From JBKJUK01 sp046590705 (GTDB lineage: Bacteria > Acidobacteriota > Thermoanaerobaculia > Gp7-AA8), in the NCBI GenBank assembly GCA_046590705.1, contig JBKJUK010000091.1:1-31468 (forward strand): DNA of 31,468 nt. Reading direction: 5' to 3'. Below the pieces are notes generated by a model. That model did not search any database. It was not told the origin of the DNA and saw only the letters and a list, made by a program, of their open reading frames with translations. A program made the translations under genes and the position numbers. Below, one piece after another: positions 6,995-13,790 of this stretch. The first letter of the stretch is position 1. The number at the start of each line of letters is the position of its first letter.

Positions 6995-8914
6995 ATGAAC
7001 AAATTCGATGTGATTGTGATCGGCGGTGGTCACGCCGGAGCCGAAGCCGCTCGTGTTGCTGCCCGTGCCGGGGTCAGTGTGGCGTTGGTAACCATGATCC
7101 GAGAAGCGATCGGACGGATGTCCTGCAACCCCGCGATCGGAGGTCTGGCCAAAGGCCATCTGGTCAAGGAGATCGATGCTCTGGGCGGGCTGATGGGGGA
7201 GGCCACAGATGCTTCGGGAATCCAGTTCAAGATTCTGAACCGGTCAAAAGGTCCGGCCGTTCAAGGTCCCCGCGCGCAGTGTGATCGAGACCTCTACTCG
7301 AAGGCAGTGCTGACGTTGCTGGAAGCGGAACCAGGAATCACCATCGTGGAAGGCGCAGTTCGCCGGTTGTTGATCGATGGCCAGACCGTAAGCGGCATCG
7401 AGCTACTCAGCGGAGAGACGCTGATCGCGCGGCAGGTGGTCGTGACTACGGGAACATTTCTGAAAGCGCTCATGCATACCGGCGAGGAGAAACGTATTGG
7501 TGGAAGATTTGACGAGCCAGCCGCGGAAACTCTCTCCGACTCACTTCGCGAATTGGGACTGGAACTGGGGCGGCTGAAAACCGGTACCCCGCCGAGAGTC
7601 TTCCGCGAGAGTGCCGATTTCTCGAAGATGGAACCTCAACCAGGTGACCAGAAGCCTCGACCATTTTCCATTCTCACCACTGCCATCTCCCTCCCTCAGG
7701 TCCTCTGTTACGTGACCTATACCAATGAGCAGACTCATGCTGCGATTCGTGGCAACCTCCACCGAGCTCCGATGTACTCCGGGCAGATTCAGGCCACGGG
7801 ACCGCGGTACTGTCCTTCGATCGAAGACAAAGTAGTTCGGTTTGCTGACAAGGAGAGGCATCAGGTGTTCGTTGAGCCCGAGGGTCTCAGCACGGATTGG
7901 CTTTACCTGAATGGAATTTCCACTTCGCTTCCTGCGGATGTGCAGGATGAGGTGATCAGGTCGCTACCGGGTCTCGGCTCGGCTCGCGTGGCTCGCTATG
8001 GATACGCAGTCGAGTACGACTACGTCAATCCGCAACAGCTCGAGCAGACCCTCGCCGTACGAGGCGTGAGCGGGCTCTATCTCGCTGGGCAGATCAATGG
8101 CACCTCTGGATACGAAGAGGCGGCCGCGCAGGGTTACATCGCCGGACTGAATGCGGCAGCGGCTTGTCGCGATCTGCGGCCTTTCATCCTTGGACGTGAA
8201 GAGTCCTATATCGGCGTGATGATCGATGATCTGGTGACACAGGGGACGGAAGAGCCCTATCGCATGTTTACGTCGAGAGCTGAGCACCGGCTGCTGCTGG
8301 GATGCGACTCGGTCTACGAGCGGCTCTCTCCTCTTGCAGCGGCCGCTGGAGTGCTCGACCCTCGACGACTTCAGCTGACCCGGGCCCGTTCGGCGCGGAT
8401 GACTGCGGCGACCGCGCTGCTCGCTGAAACAACGGTTTCGCCCGATCGAGAAACGGTGGATTGGCTGGGCCGCGCAGGGATTTCGGTCACGACCTCAGGG
8501 ACTGCTGCACGACTCCTACAGCGCAATGATTTCGATTTTGGGCAGTTTCTCCTCTCCTCGGAAGCCAAAGGAAAGTACGCCTCGCTCGTCGCATCGATGC
8601 AGGGGCTGTCCGAGGAGGAATTTGAGGGAGTGGTAAGCCGGACTCGATACGCGGGTTACATTGAACGTCAGCGAAACGAGGCAGTGAGGGCGGCTGGAGA
8701 TGAGAAGGCGTTGATTCCAGCAGGGTTTTCCTATCGACGACCTGGGCTTTCCCTTGAGGTCGTGGAGAAGTTGGAAAAGATCCGGCCGCGTTCTGTGGCT
8801 CAGGCGTCTCGAATTCCGGGTGTGACACCGGCGGCAGTCGCGCTGCTCAGAATGCATATTCGGAACGGAGGAGGACGCCTCGATGGATCAGGTCCGTCAG
8901 CTGGAGCTCTATAA
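6995..8914 (+). CDS. mnmG: tRNA uridine-5-carboxymethylaminomethyl(34) synthesis enzyme MnmG
   Basis: MnmG (GidA) is the FAD-binding partner of MnmE in wobble-uridine modification. The ATG at 6995 gives 639 residues, the normal length, starting MNKFDVIVIGGGHAGAEAA with the GxGxxG FAD-binding loop. Also present are NPAIGGLAKGHLVKEIDALGG near residue 50, a second conserved block GLYLAGQINGTSGYEEAAAQG near 360-380, and the C-terminal helical region ending around RIPGVTPAAVALL. The frame is open upstream into mnmE, but the homology starts at 6995. The 3' end overlaps rsmG by 32 bases, in keeping with one polycistronic message. Confidence 0.96.
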   Translation: MNKFDVIVIGGGHAGAEAARVAARAGVSVALVTMIREAIGRMSCNPAIGGLAKGHLVKEIDALGGLMGEATDASGIQFKILNRSKGPAVQGPRAQCDRDLYSKAVLTLLEAEPGITIVEGAVRRLLIDGQTVSGIELLSGETLIARQVVVTTGTFLKALMHTGEEKRIGGRFDEPAAETLSDSLRELGLELGRLKTGTPPRVFRESADFSKMEPQPGDQKPRPFSILTTAISLPQVLCYVTYTNEQTHAAIRGNLHRAPMYSGQIQATGPRYCPSIEDKVVRFADKERHQVFVEPEGLSTDWLYLNGISTSLPADVQDEVIRSLPGLGSARVARYGYAVEYDYVNPQQLEQTLAVRGVSGLYLAGQINGTSGYEEAAAQGYIAGLNAAAACRDLRPFILGREESYIGVMIDDLVTQGTEEPYRMFTSRAEHRLLLGCDSVYERLSPLAAAAGVLDPRRLQLTRARSARMTAATALLAETTVSPDRETVDWLGRAGISVTTSGTAARLLQRNDFDFGQFLLSSEAKGKYASLVASMQGLSEEEFEGVVSRTRYAGYIERQRNEAVRAAGDEKALIPAGFSYRRPGLSLEVVEKLEKIRPRSVAQASRIPGVTPAAVALLRMHIRNGGGRLDGSGPSAGAL

Positions 8915-9452
8915 GGAGAACCTGCTTCGGTGGGGGGCGGTGGTGAATGTGGCCGGGCCGGACGCTATGGTTCGAGTTGACGAGCACATCAGCGAGGCTC
9001 TGTTGGGCGCTGAACTGGTGAAACCGTTCGGAAGGATTCTCGACTTCGGGAGTGGCGGAGGCTTACCGGCCATCCCCATGGCCATCATGAGTCCTGATGC
9101 CCGCTTCGAACTCGTAGAGGCCGACCAGAGGAAGTGGGCCTTCCTGAAGCACGTCATCCGGGAATGTGCTTTGAGCTGCCTCGCTCACGGTGTTAGATTG
9201 GCGAACTTCGTCGGGGGGCTTGGAGTACAGGATCAGTTCGACATGATTACCTCGAGGGCGGTGGGCCGGCCGAACGAATGGCTTCCGCTGATTCTCCCTA
9301 ATCTGCGCGAAGGAGGACGAGTAGTTCTCTTCTCCGGGGCTGAGGATCTGGATCTCCAGCAACTGAAACTCCTCAAAAGGCACACACTTCCTCGTAGAGA
9401 AGCGAATTTTCTCTACGAATATCAAAAGTTTCACGTGGAACAATATGGCTAA
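8883..9452 (+). CDS. rsmG: 16S rRNA (guanine(527)-N(7))-methyltransferase RsmG
   Basis: RsmG methylates N7 of G527 in 16S rRNA using S-adenosylmethionine. The 189-residue product is slightly shorter than the E. coli enzyme. It starts with the usual helix (LELYKENLLRWGAVVNV) and carries the SAM-binding loop DFGSGGGLPAIP (54-65), with VEADQRKWAFLKH (78-90) next and ITSRAVGRPNEW in the middle. The canonical loop usually ends LPGIP, so Ala replaces a Gly here. It overlaps mnmG by 32 bases and parA by 8. A parS site lies within its last codons (9427-9442), which constrains the C-terminal residues FHVEQYG. The mnmG-rsmG-parA-parB order is widely conserved. Confidence 0.93.
   Translation: MDQVRQLELYKENLLRWGAVVNVAGPDAMVRVDEHISEALLGAELVKPFGRILDFGSGGGLPAIPMAIMSPDARFELVEADQRKWAFLKHVIRECALSCLAHGVRLANFVGGLGVQDQFDMITSRAVGRPNEWLPLILPNLREGGRVVLFSGAEDLDLQQLKLLKRHTLPRREANFLYEYQKFHVEQYG
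9427..9442. promoter_or_regulatory. parS: parS centromere-like site 2 (3' end of rsmG)
   Basis: AGTTTCACGTGGAACA matches the parS motif; only the first base (A for T) and the T/G pair around the core break perfect symmetry. It is inside the rsmG coding region and ends two bases before the parA ATG at 9445. ParB bound here is well placed to affect parAB expression as well as to nucleate the partition complex. Confidence 0.85.
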
Positions 9453-10224
9453 AGTCGTCGCAATTGCGAACCAGAAAGGTGGAGTTGGAAAGACCACCAC
9501 CGCGATTAATCTCGGCGCGTCAGTTGCCGCCTGCGAGCGGAAGGTATTGCTGATCGACCTGGATCCGCAGGCCAATGCTACCTCCGGCCTGGGCCTGGTG
9601 AAGTCGTCGCCGAAGTCGATGTATCGGGTTCTCGTTGACCAAATGCGGCTGGCTGACGTAGTCACGCCGACTGCCCTGAAGACCCTCAGCGTGGCTCCTT
9701 CATCTCCGGATCTGGTCGCTGCCGAACTCGAACTGGCAGATCTCGAGGCTCGCGAGTTCATCCTTCGAGGTGCCATCGAAACAGTAGAAGGGGACTACGA
9801 CTATATCTTCGTTGACTGCCCGCCTTCACTCGGATTGCTCACGCTGAATGCCTTGAGCGCCAGCCACTCGGTTCTGATTCCAATTCAGTGTGAATATTTC
9901 GCGCTCGAGGGAGTCAGTCAGCTCCTCGACACTATCGAGAGAGTCCGCGACACTCTCAATCCCCGTCTCGAAATCGAGGGTGTGGCTCTGACTATGTATG
10001 ACGAGAGGATGAATCTCTCCAAACAGGTTGCGAACGAGATCCGCACGTTCTTTGAAGCCAAGCTCTACAATACGATCATTCCGCGGAATGTGAAGCTGGG
10101 TGAAGCGCCTTCGTTCGGGAAACCGATCATTTTGTACGATATCAAGTCGAAGGGTGCTGAAGCATATCTTCAATTGGCTCAAGAGTTTATCAAGAGAAGC
10201 GAGCAGAAACAGGAGCAGACTTGA
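9445..10224 (+). CDS. parA: Chromosome partitioning ATPase ParA (Soj)
   Basis: ParA is the nucleoid-binding ATPase that moves or positions ParB-parS complexes and so segregates new origins. The 259-residue protein starts MAKVVAIANQKGGVGKTTTA with the deviant Walker A box KGGVGKTT (11-18). Further landmarks are LLIDLDPQANATSGLG, FVDCPPSLGLLTLNAL and IPRNVKLGEAPSFGKPI, all typical of small chromosomal ParA/Soj proteins without an N-terminal helix-turn-helix domain. The ATG overlaps the end of rsmG by 8 bases and parS site 2 lies directly upstream. Its stop overlaps the TTG start of parB (TTGA), showing translational coupling. Confidence 0.96.
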   Translation: MAKVVAIANQKGGVGKTTTAINLGASVAACERKVLLIDLDPQANATSGLGLVKSSPKSMYRVLVDQMRLADVVTPTALKTLSVAPSSPDLVAAELELADLEAREFILRGAIETVEGDYDYIFVDCPPSLGLLTLNALSASHSVLIPIQCEYFALEGVSQLLDTIERVRDTLNPRLEIEGVALTMYDERMNLSKQVANEIRTFFEAKLYNTIIPRNVKLGEAPSFGKPIILYDIKSKGAEAYLQLAQEFIKRSEQKQEQT

Positions 10225-11078
10225 GTCAAAAAAAAGTACTGGGCCGAGGCCTCGGGGCTCTGATTCCTGAAAAGAAGAAAGCAGAGAACGCTATGCCCTC
10301 CGGACTGGCAGAATTGCTGGTGGGTCAAATTGTCCCGAATCGGTACCAGCCCCGTAAGCATTTTGACGAGGCTGCCATCGAGGACCTCGCACGATCGATC
10401 GTGCAACATGGAGTGATGCAGCCTATCGTGGTTTCCAGAGTCGGTGAGAACCGATACGAGCTAATTGCTGGCGAGCGGCGCTTTCGAGCGGCGCAGAAAG
10501 CCGGACTGCTGACCGTTCCTGCGGTCATCAAGGAAGCCGTGGCCTCCGGAGATATGTTGCAGCTGGCCATCATCGAAAACGTTCAGCGTGAAGATCTCAA
10601 TCCCATCGAAGAAGCCGTGGCCTACGAGCAGCTTCACAGTGAGTTCGCCCTCACGCAGGACGAGATCGCCAAACGAGTGGGCAGGGAACGCTCCACGGTC
10701 GCGAACTCCCTTCGTCTCCTCCGATTGCCCGACTCAGTCAAACAGCTCGTTGCCGAGCGTCAGCTTTCGATGGGACACGCTCGCGCTCTGCTCGGCGCAA
10801 GTGACCCGGCCAGAATCGAGAAACTCGCTGCGCGCGTCGTCGAGCAGGGCCTCAATGTCCGGCAGACGGAGAAACTGCTCGCGCCCGAGAAGAAAGCGAA
10901 GAAATCGGCGAATCTGAAGGACGTCTTCACTCGAGATGCGGAAGACAAGCTCACCCGGGCCATGCGGACCCGAGTCGAAATCGACCGGAAAACCCGTGGA
11001 GGAACCATCCAGATTCACTTCACCAGCGAAGACGAGCTGATACGCATTTTCGAGGACATCAACGGGAGAAAACGATGA
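10221..11078 (+). CDS. parB: Chromosome partitioning protein ParB (Spo0J)
   Basis: ParB is the CTP-dependent DNA clamp that loads at parS and organises the origin region for segregation. The 285-residue protein has the N-terminal ParA-contact motif LGRGLGALIP (7-16). The CTPase domain contains GERRFRA (84-90) and ENVQRE (119-124), a helix-turn-helix follows around 145-165 (LTQDEIAKRVGRERSTVANSL), and there is a C-terminal dimerisation region. The start is a TTG overlapping the parA stop, since the LGRGLGAL motif begins only seven residues later and no ATG is near. The stop overlaps the ATG of the bactofilin gene (ATGA). Two parS sites lie upstream in the same operon. Confidence 0.95.
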   Translation: MSQKKVLGRGLGALIPEKKKAENAMPSGLAELLVGQIVPNRYQPRKHFDEAAIEDLARSIVQHGVMQPIVVSRVGENRYELIAGERRFRAAQKAGLLTVPAVIKEAVASGDMLQLAIIENVQREDLNPIEEAVAYEQLHSEFALTQDEIAKRVGRERSTVANSLRLLRLPDSVKQLVAERQLSMGHARALLGASDPARIEKLAARVVEQGLNVRQTEKLLAPEKKAKKSANLKDVFTRDAEDKLTRAMRTRVEIDRKTRGGTIQIHFTSEDELIRIFEDINGRKR

Positions 11079-11452
11079 AGCTGAAGGGAGGGGACCTGAA
11101 CGGTTTCCTTGACCGCGGGTCCTCATTCAAAGGGGAACTCGAGTTCGAGGACACCATGCGCATCGACGGCCGTTTCAAAGGGAAAATCGTCTCCAGGAAC
11201 GAGCTGATCGTCGGTGAAAGTGCCTCGATCGACGGGGACATACACGTCGGTCGGATCGCCATCAGCGGCACGGTGACCGGGTCGATTCGCGCGGATCAGA
11301 AAATCGAGATTCATCGCAGTGGCCGAGTTTACAGCGACATTGATACGCCGAATCTGGTGGTGGAAGAAGGAGCAATATTCCAGGGCTCCTGCGTCATGGA
11401 GGAGCCTGTCAAGCCGGCTCTGCTCGATTCGAAGAAGGTTTCGAAAGGCTAA
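11075..11452 (+). CDS. Bactofilin family cytoskeletal protein
   Basis: Bactofilins polymerise without nucleotide into membrane-associated filaments that act as scaffolds in many bacteria. The 125-residue product consists of the single right-handed beta-helix bactofilin domain: FLDRGSSFKGELEFEDTMRIDGRFKGKI, then short repeating units (LIVGESASIDGDIHVGRIAISGTVTGSI and IEIHRSGRVYSDIDTPNLVVEEGAIFQGSC). Short flexible tails flank it, with no transmembrane segment. Its ATG overlaps the parB stop (ATGA), so it is translated with the partition proteins. In Myxococcus, bactofilins BacNOP anchor ParB-parS regions through PadC, so a role in origin positioning is a reasonable inference. The stop codon overlaps that of the convergent YkgJ-like gene. 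Confidence 0.92.
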   Translation: MKLKGGDLNGFLDRGSSFKGELEFEDTMRIDGRFKGKIVSRNELIVGESASIDGDIHVGRIAISGTVTGSIRADQKIEIHRSGRVYSDIDTPNLVVEEGAIFQGSCVMEEPVKPALLDSKKVSKG

Positions 11453-12063
11453 GACTTGCGTTTTCGATTCACACGGGAAGCGAGAAGAATCGCCTCTGGG
11501 ATCGTGAATTCGTCCTCCGGCCCCAGTTCATCTTCTCGCAGCAGATCCCAGGCAGCCGCTTCCTTTTCGGACTGCGATGCGGCGGTGAAGTTCAGCTCGC
11601 ATTCTTCTCCCATGTAGCGCTCTCCAGTTCGTATGGGAAGGCCGAAGGTCCGGCAAACAAGTGGCCGGGAGTCGTAGATCAGGCAGGCGCCACTTTCATC
11701 GAGGGCCGGACAGGCCAGATCCTCCGTTCTGGCGAAGAACTTCTCCTTCTGGCGAGGGGTGCATTCGCGCAGGTTCGGATGCTTTGTTGCCTCAAAGATG
11801 GCGGAGGCGCGGCTGGTCATGAGCTCGGCCACAGCAGGATCGACCCTGGACAGACCCTCGGCGATCAGAGCGACGTCTGCCGCACCGATTTCGAAGAGTC
11901 CCTGGCAGCAGAGGGAGCAGCCGCGCCGGCATTGGAGATTCTGTGGCTGTGACTGGATCACCGCGGAGAAATGCTGATCCGCCTCGTCGAGAATCTTTTT
12001 ATAACTGTCCGCCACGTTTTTCAGAACAGAGCACAGTGTTGAGATGTTTCGCGTTGATTGCAA
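11449..12063 (-). CDS. YkgJ-family cysteine cluster protein (putative metal-binding)
   Basis: The product belongs by motif to the YkgJ/CxxxCxxCC family, described as putative zinc- or iron-chelating; its biochemical role is unknown. In the 204-residue frame I see CRRGCSLCC (45-53) and a later CPALDESGACLIYDSRPLVC followed by RTFGLP, the family's second signature, plus a cysteine in EECELNF. There is no signal peptide or membrane segment. The longest frame starts with a TTG at 12063; a slightly later start is possible, since the first 15 residues carry no recognised motif. The gene converges on the bactofilin gene with stop codons sharing bases 11450-11451, and diverges from the ATP synthase operon. 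Confidence 0.8.
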   Translation of the reverse strand: MQSTRNISTLCSVLKNVADSYKKILDEADQHFSAVIQSQPQNLQCRRGCSLCCQGLFEIGAADVALIAEGLSRVDPAVAELMTSRASAIFEATKHPNLRECTPRQKEKFFARTEDLACPALDESGACLIYDSRPLVCRTFGLPIRTGERYMGEECELNFTAASQSEKEAAAWDLLREDELGPEDEFTIPEAILLASRVNRKRKS

Positions 12064-12087
12064 TTTTTACTGACGGTATGCTATACA
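12058..12087 (+). promoter_or_regulatory. Putative promoter of the ATP synthase operon
   Basis: A -35-like TTGCAA (12058-12063) is followed after 18 bases by TATACA (12082-12087), with TG one base before it (12079-12080), an extended -10 arrangement. It lies in the divergent gap between the YkgJ-like gene and atpF', about 56 bases before the first ATG. Each hexamer matches consensus at four of six positions. Confidence 0.4.
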
Positions 12088-12088
12088 C

Positions 12089-12133
12089 CTGCGGCCTTGG
12101 GGAAGCACCTTCCAAGCCCCAACTTCTCCGCAG
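12089..12133 (+). ncRNA. Folded 5' leader upstream of the ATP synthase operon
   Basis: The leader contains nested complementary segments. CTGCGG (12089-12094) pairs with CCGCAG (12128-12133), and TTGGGG (12097-12102) with CCCCAA (12117-12122). An alternative inner hairpin can form between CTTGGGGAAG (12096-12105) and CTTCCAAG (12109-12116). The two inner pairings are mutually exclusive. The structure ends nine bases before the atpF' ATG and no clear Shine-Dalgarno sequence is left between, so folding may affect translation. This is inference from pairing only; it matches no riboswitch class that I recognise. Confidence 0.35.
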
Positions 12134-12142
12134 ACTTACATC

Positions 12143-12577
12143 ATGCAAATCTCACTGACGCCCGATTTTTCTCTACTCGTCATTCTTGCGATCTTCCTCG
12201 CTAACTACTTTGTTCTTCGTACTTTCCTGTTCAAGCCAGTGAACGATGTTCTGCTCTGGCGTGAGCACGAGGTCCGGGACGCCGACCGCATTTACGAAGA
12301 CTCCCTCACGCATTTCCATAACGCCACCAGCGAGATGGAATCGAAGATTCATGAAGCCAAGAAGCGAGGAACGGATCTGCGTGAGCAACGTCGTGGCGAA
12401 GCGATGGAGCACCGCAGTCTCCTGGTCGGCAGGAGCCGATCCGAAGCCGAAGAACTCGTACGTGGCGCCGAGGAACAGCTGGCCTCCGATGTCGTGACTG
12501 CGAAAGAGCAGATTGTGTCGCAGTCCGACAGTCTGGCCAGGATTGCTGCCAGCCGTATCGCAGGGAGGTCTCTGTGA
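12143..12577 (+). CDS. atpF': ATP synthase F0 subunit b' (peripheral stalk)
   Basis: This is a second, divergent b-type subunit that pairs with the following b subunit in the peripheral stalk linking F0 to F1. The 144-residue product has one N-terminal membrane helix (SLLVILAIFLANYFVLRTFLF) followed directly by the conserved FKPV turn, and then a long charged coiled coil rich in Glu, Arg and Ala. There is no signal peptide. The ATG at 12143 is preceded by the folded leader. The stop overlaps the GTG start of the next gene (GTGA). The pair of unlike b genes ahead of atpH is known from Geobacter-like bacteria, alphaproteobacteria and cyanobacteria. Confidence 0.85.
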   Translation: MQISLTPDFSLLVILAIFLANYFVLRTFLFKPVNDVLLWREHEVRDADRIYEDSLTHFHNATSEMESKIHEAKKRGTDLREQRRGEAMEHRSLLVGRSRSEAEELVRGAEEQLASDVVTAKEQIVSQSDSLARIAASRIAGRSL

Positions 12578-13230
12578 AAGCTCTACAGATTCTGACTGTT
12601 CTTCTCGTTCTGGTGTCACCCGGAATGACACTGCACGCTTCGAGTGAGGTTCCGGCCGGTCAGGCGGCGCATGTTGCAGCGAACGGAGACCACGCAGGTG
12701 CCGCATCTTCGGAAGCGCATGGATCCGAGCACGCTCCGAAGACCTACTTCGGGATTCCTGGCTGGATTCTCAGGACCCTGAACATGATCGCGTTCTTCGG
12801 AGTCCTTGTTTACCTGCTGAGAGGTCCTGTGGGCTCGTTCTTCCGGGAACGTCGCCAGACCATTTCTCATCAACTCGAAGAAGCAAAAGTCCGTCGCGCC
12901 AAAGCAGAGAATCTCGCCGCTGACATTCAGGCGAAACTCAGCCAGCTCGAAGCAGAAGTCGCAGCGATTCTTCAGCGTTCTTCCGAAGATGGGGAGCGGC
13001 AGAAGCAGGAGCTGCTTGCCGCTGCCGAACTCGAGGCAGCGAAGATTCTGACGACCGCGAACGCCGGGATCGAAGCACGTCTGAAGCAGGCACGCACTGA
13101 ACTGGCAGCCTACGCTGGTCAGCTCGCAACCGAACGCGCACATGCACTGCTCGCTTCCAACCTGACCAGCGAAGACCGTCACCGCATTTTTGAGCAGAGC
13201 GTTCAGAAGATCAACGAGGTGCGGTCATGA
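12574..13230 (+). CDS. atpF: ATP synthase F0 subunit b (peripheral stalk), with N-terminal extension
   Basis: The product is the main peripheral stalk subunit, holding alpha3beta3 against rotation. It is 218 residues, longer than the usual 155-170. The first 25 residues look like a signal peptide or extra membrane helix (LQILTVLLVLVSPGMTLHA). An Ala/His/Ser-rich stretch follows (about 26-58, six histidines), then the canonical membrane segment WILRTLNMIAFFGVLVYLL and a long Glu/Ala/Lys coiled coil. The start is a GTG at 12574, overlapping the b' stop, with GGGAGG five bases upstream. Its stop overlaps the atpH ATG (ATGA). The extension suggests that the N terminus is exported before the b helix inserts, as annotated for some Acidobacteriota and deltaproteobacterial b subunits. 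Confidence 0.88.
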   Translation: MKALQILTVLLVLVSPGMTLHASSEVPAGQAAHVAANGDHAGAASSEAHGSEHAPKTYFGIPGWILRTLNMIAFFGVLVYLLRGPVGSFFRERRQTISHQLEEAKVRRAKAENLAADIQAKLSQLEAEVAAILQRSSEDGERQKQELLAAAELEAAKILTTANAGIEARLKQARTELAAYAGQLATERAHALLASNLTSEDRHRIFEQSVQKINEVRS

Positions 13231-13763
13231 TTCGCCGGTTCGCCCGACCATACGCGAAAGCGTTGATGGATATCGTCACCGTCCCTGCCGAGAAAGAAAA
13301 AATATTCGACGACCTGGCCCGCTTCGAGGCGCTCCGCGTCTCTTCCGGCGAGCTTTCGGAAGTTCTGGCCAATCCCGCAGTCGATCTGGGACGCAAATCG
13401 GCCATCGTCGACGCCATCGCCAGGAGGCTCGGTCTTTCCACAATGGCCGTGCGGGTGATCGCCGTGCTGGCGCAGAATCGTCGGGTGAATCAGCTCGGCG
13501 ATGTGCTGGCCGCGTGGCGGGAGATGCTGAACGCCAGCGCCGGCGTGACTGTGGCTGAAGTCTCTTCCGCTCATGAGTTGAGCGAGGCCGAGAAGAAGCG
13601 GCTCCAGGAGACACTGGAAACCAAGTTCGGTACGAAAATCGACCTGCAGCTCAAGCTCGACGAAAAGCTGCTCGGCGGCTTTGTCGCCCAGATCGGCAGC
13701 GAGGTCTACGACGCTTCGGTACTTGGACAAATTCAAAAAATCAAACAGACTATTTCTATTTAA
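13227..13763 (+). CDS. atpH: ATP synthase F1 subunit delta
   Basis: Subunit delta (OSCP-like) caps the alpha3beta3 crown and joins it to the b subunits. The 178-residue protein begins MIRRFARPYAKALMDIV, with the conserved RPYAKAL pattern, and has the usual six-helix N domain. The C-terminal region reads VTVAEVSSAHELSEAEKKRLQE and LLGGFVAQIGSEVYDASVLGQIQKIK, matching the family's GGxxxxIGxxxxDxSxxxxL motif. The ATG at 13227 overlaps the atpF stop. A 27-base AT-rich gap then precedes atpA. Nothing is unusual. Confidence 0.95.
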   Translation: MIRRFARPYAKALMDIVTVPAEKEKIFDDLARFEALRVSSGELSEVLANPAVDLGRKSAIVDAIARRLGLSTMAVRVIAVLAQNRRVNQLGDVLAAWREMLNASAGVTVAEVSSAHELSEAEKKRLQETLETKFGTKIDLQLKLDEKLLGGFVAQIGSEVYDASVLGQIQKIKQTISI

Positions 13764-13790
13764 TTAAAACGATCAATTCTTGGAGATCGC

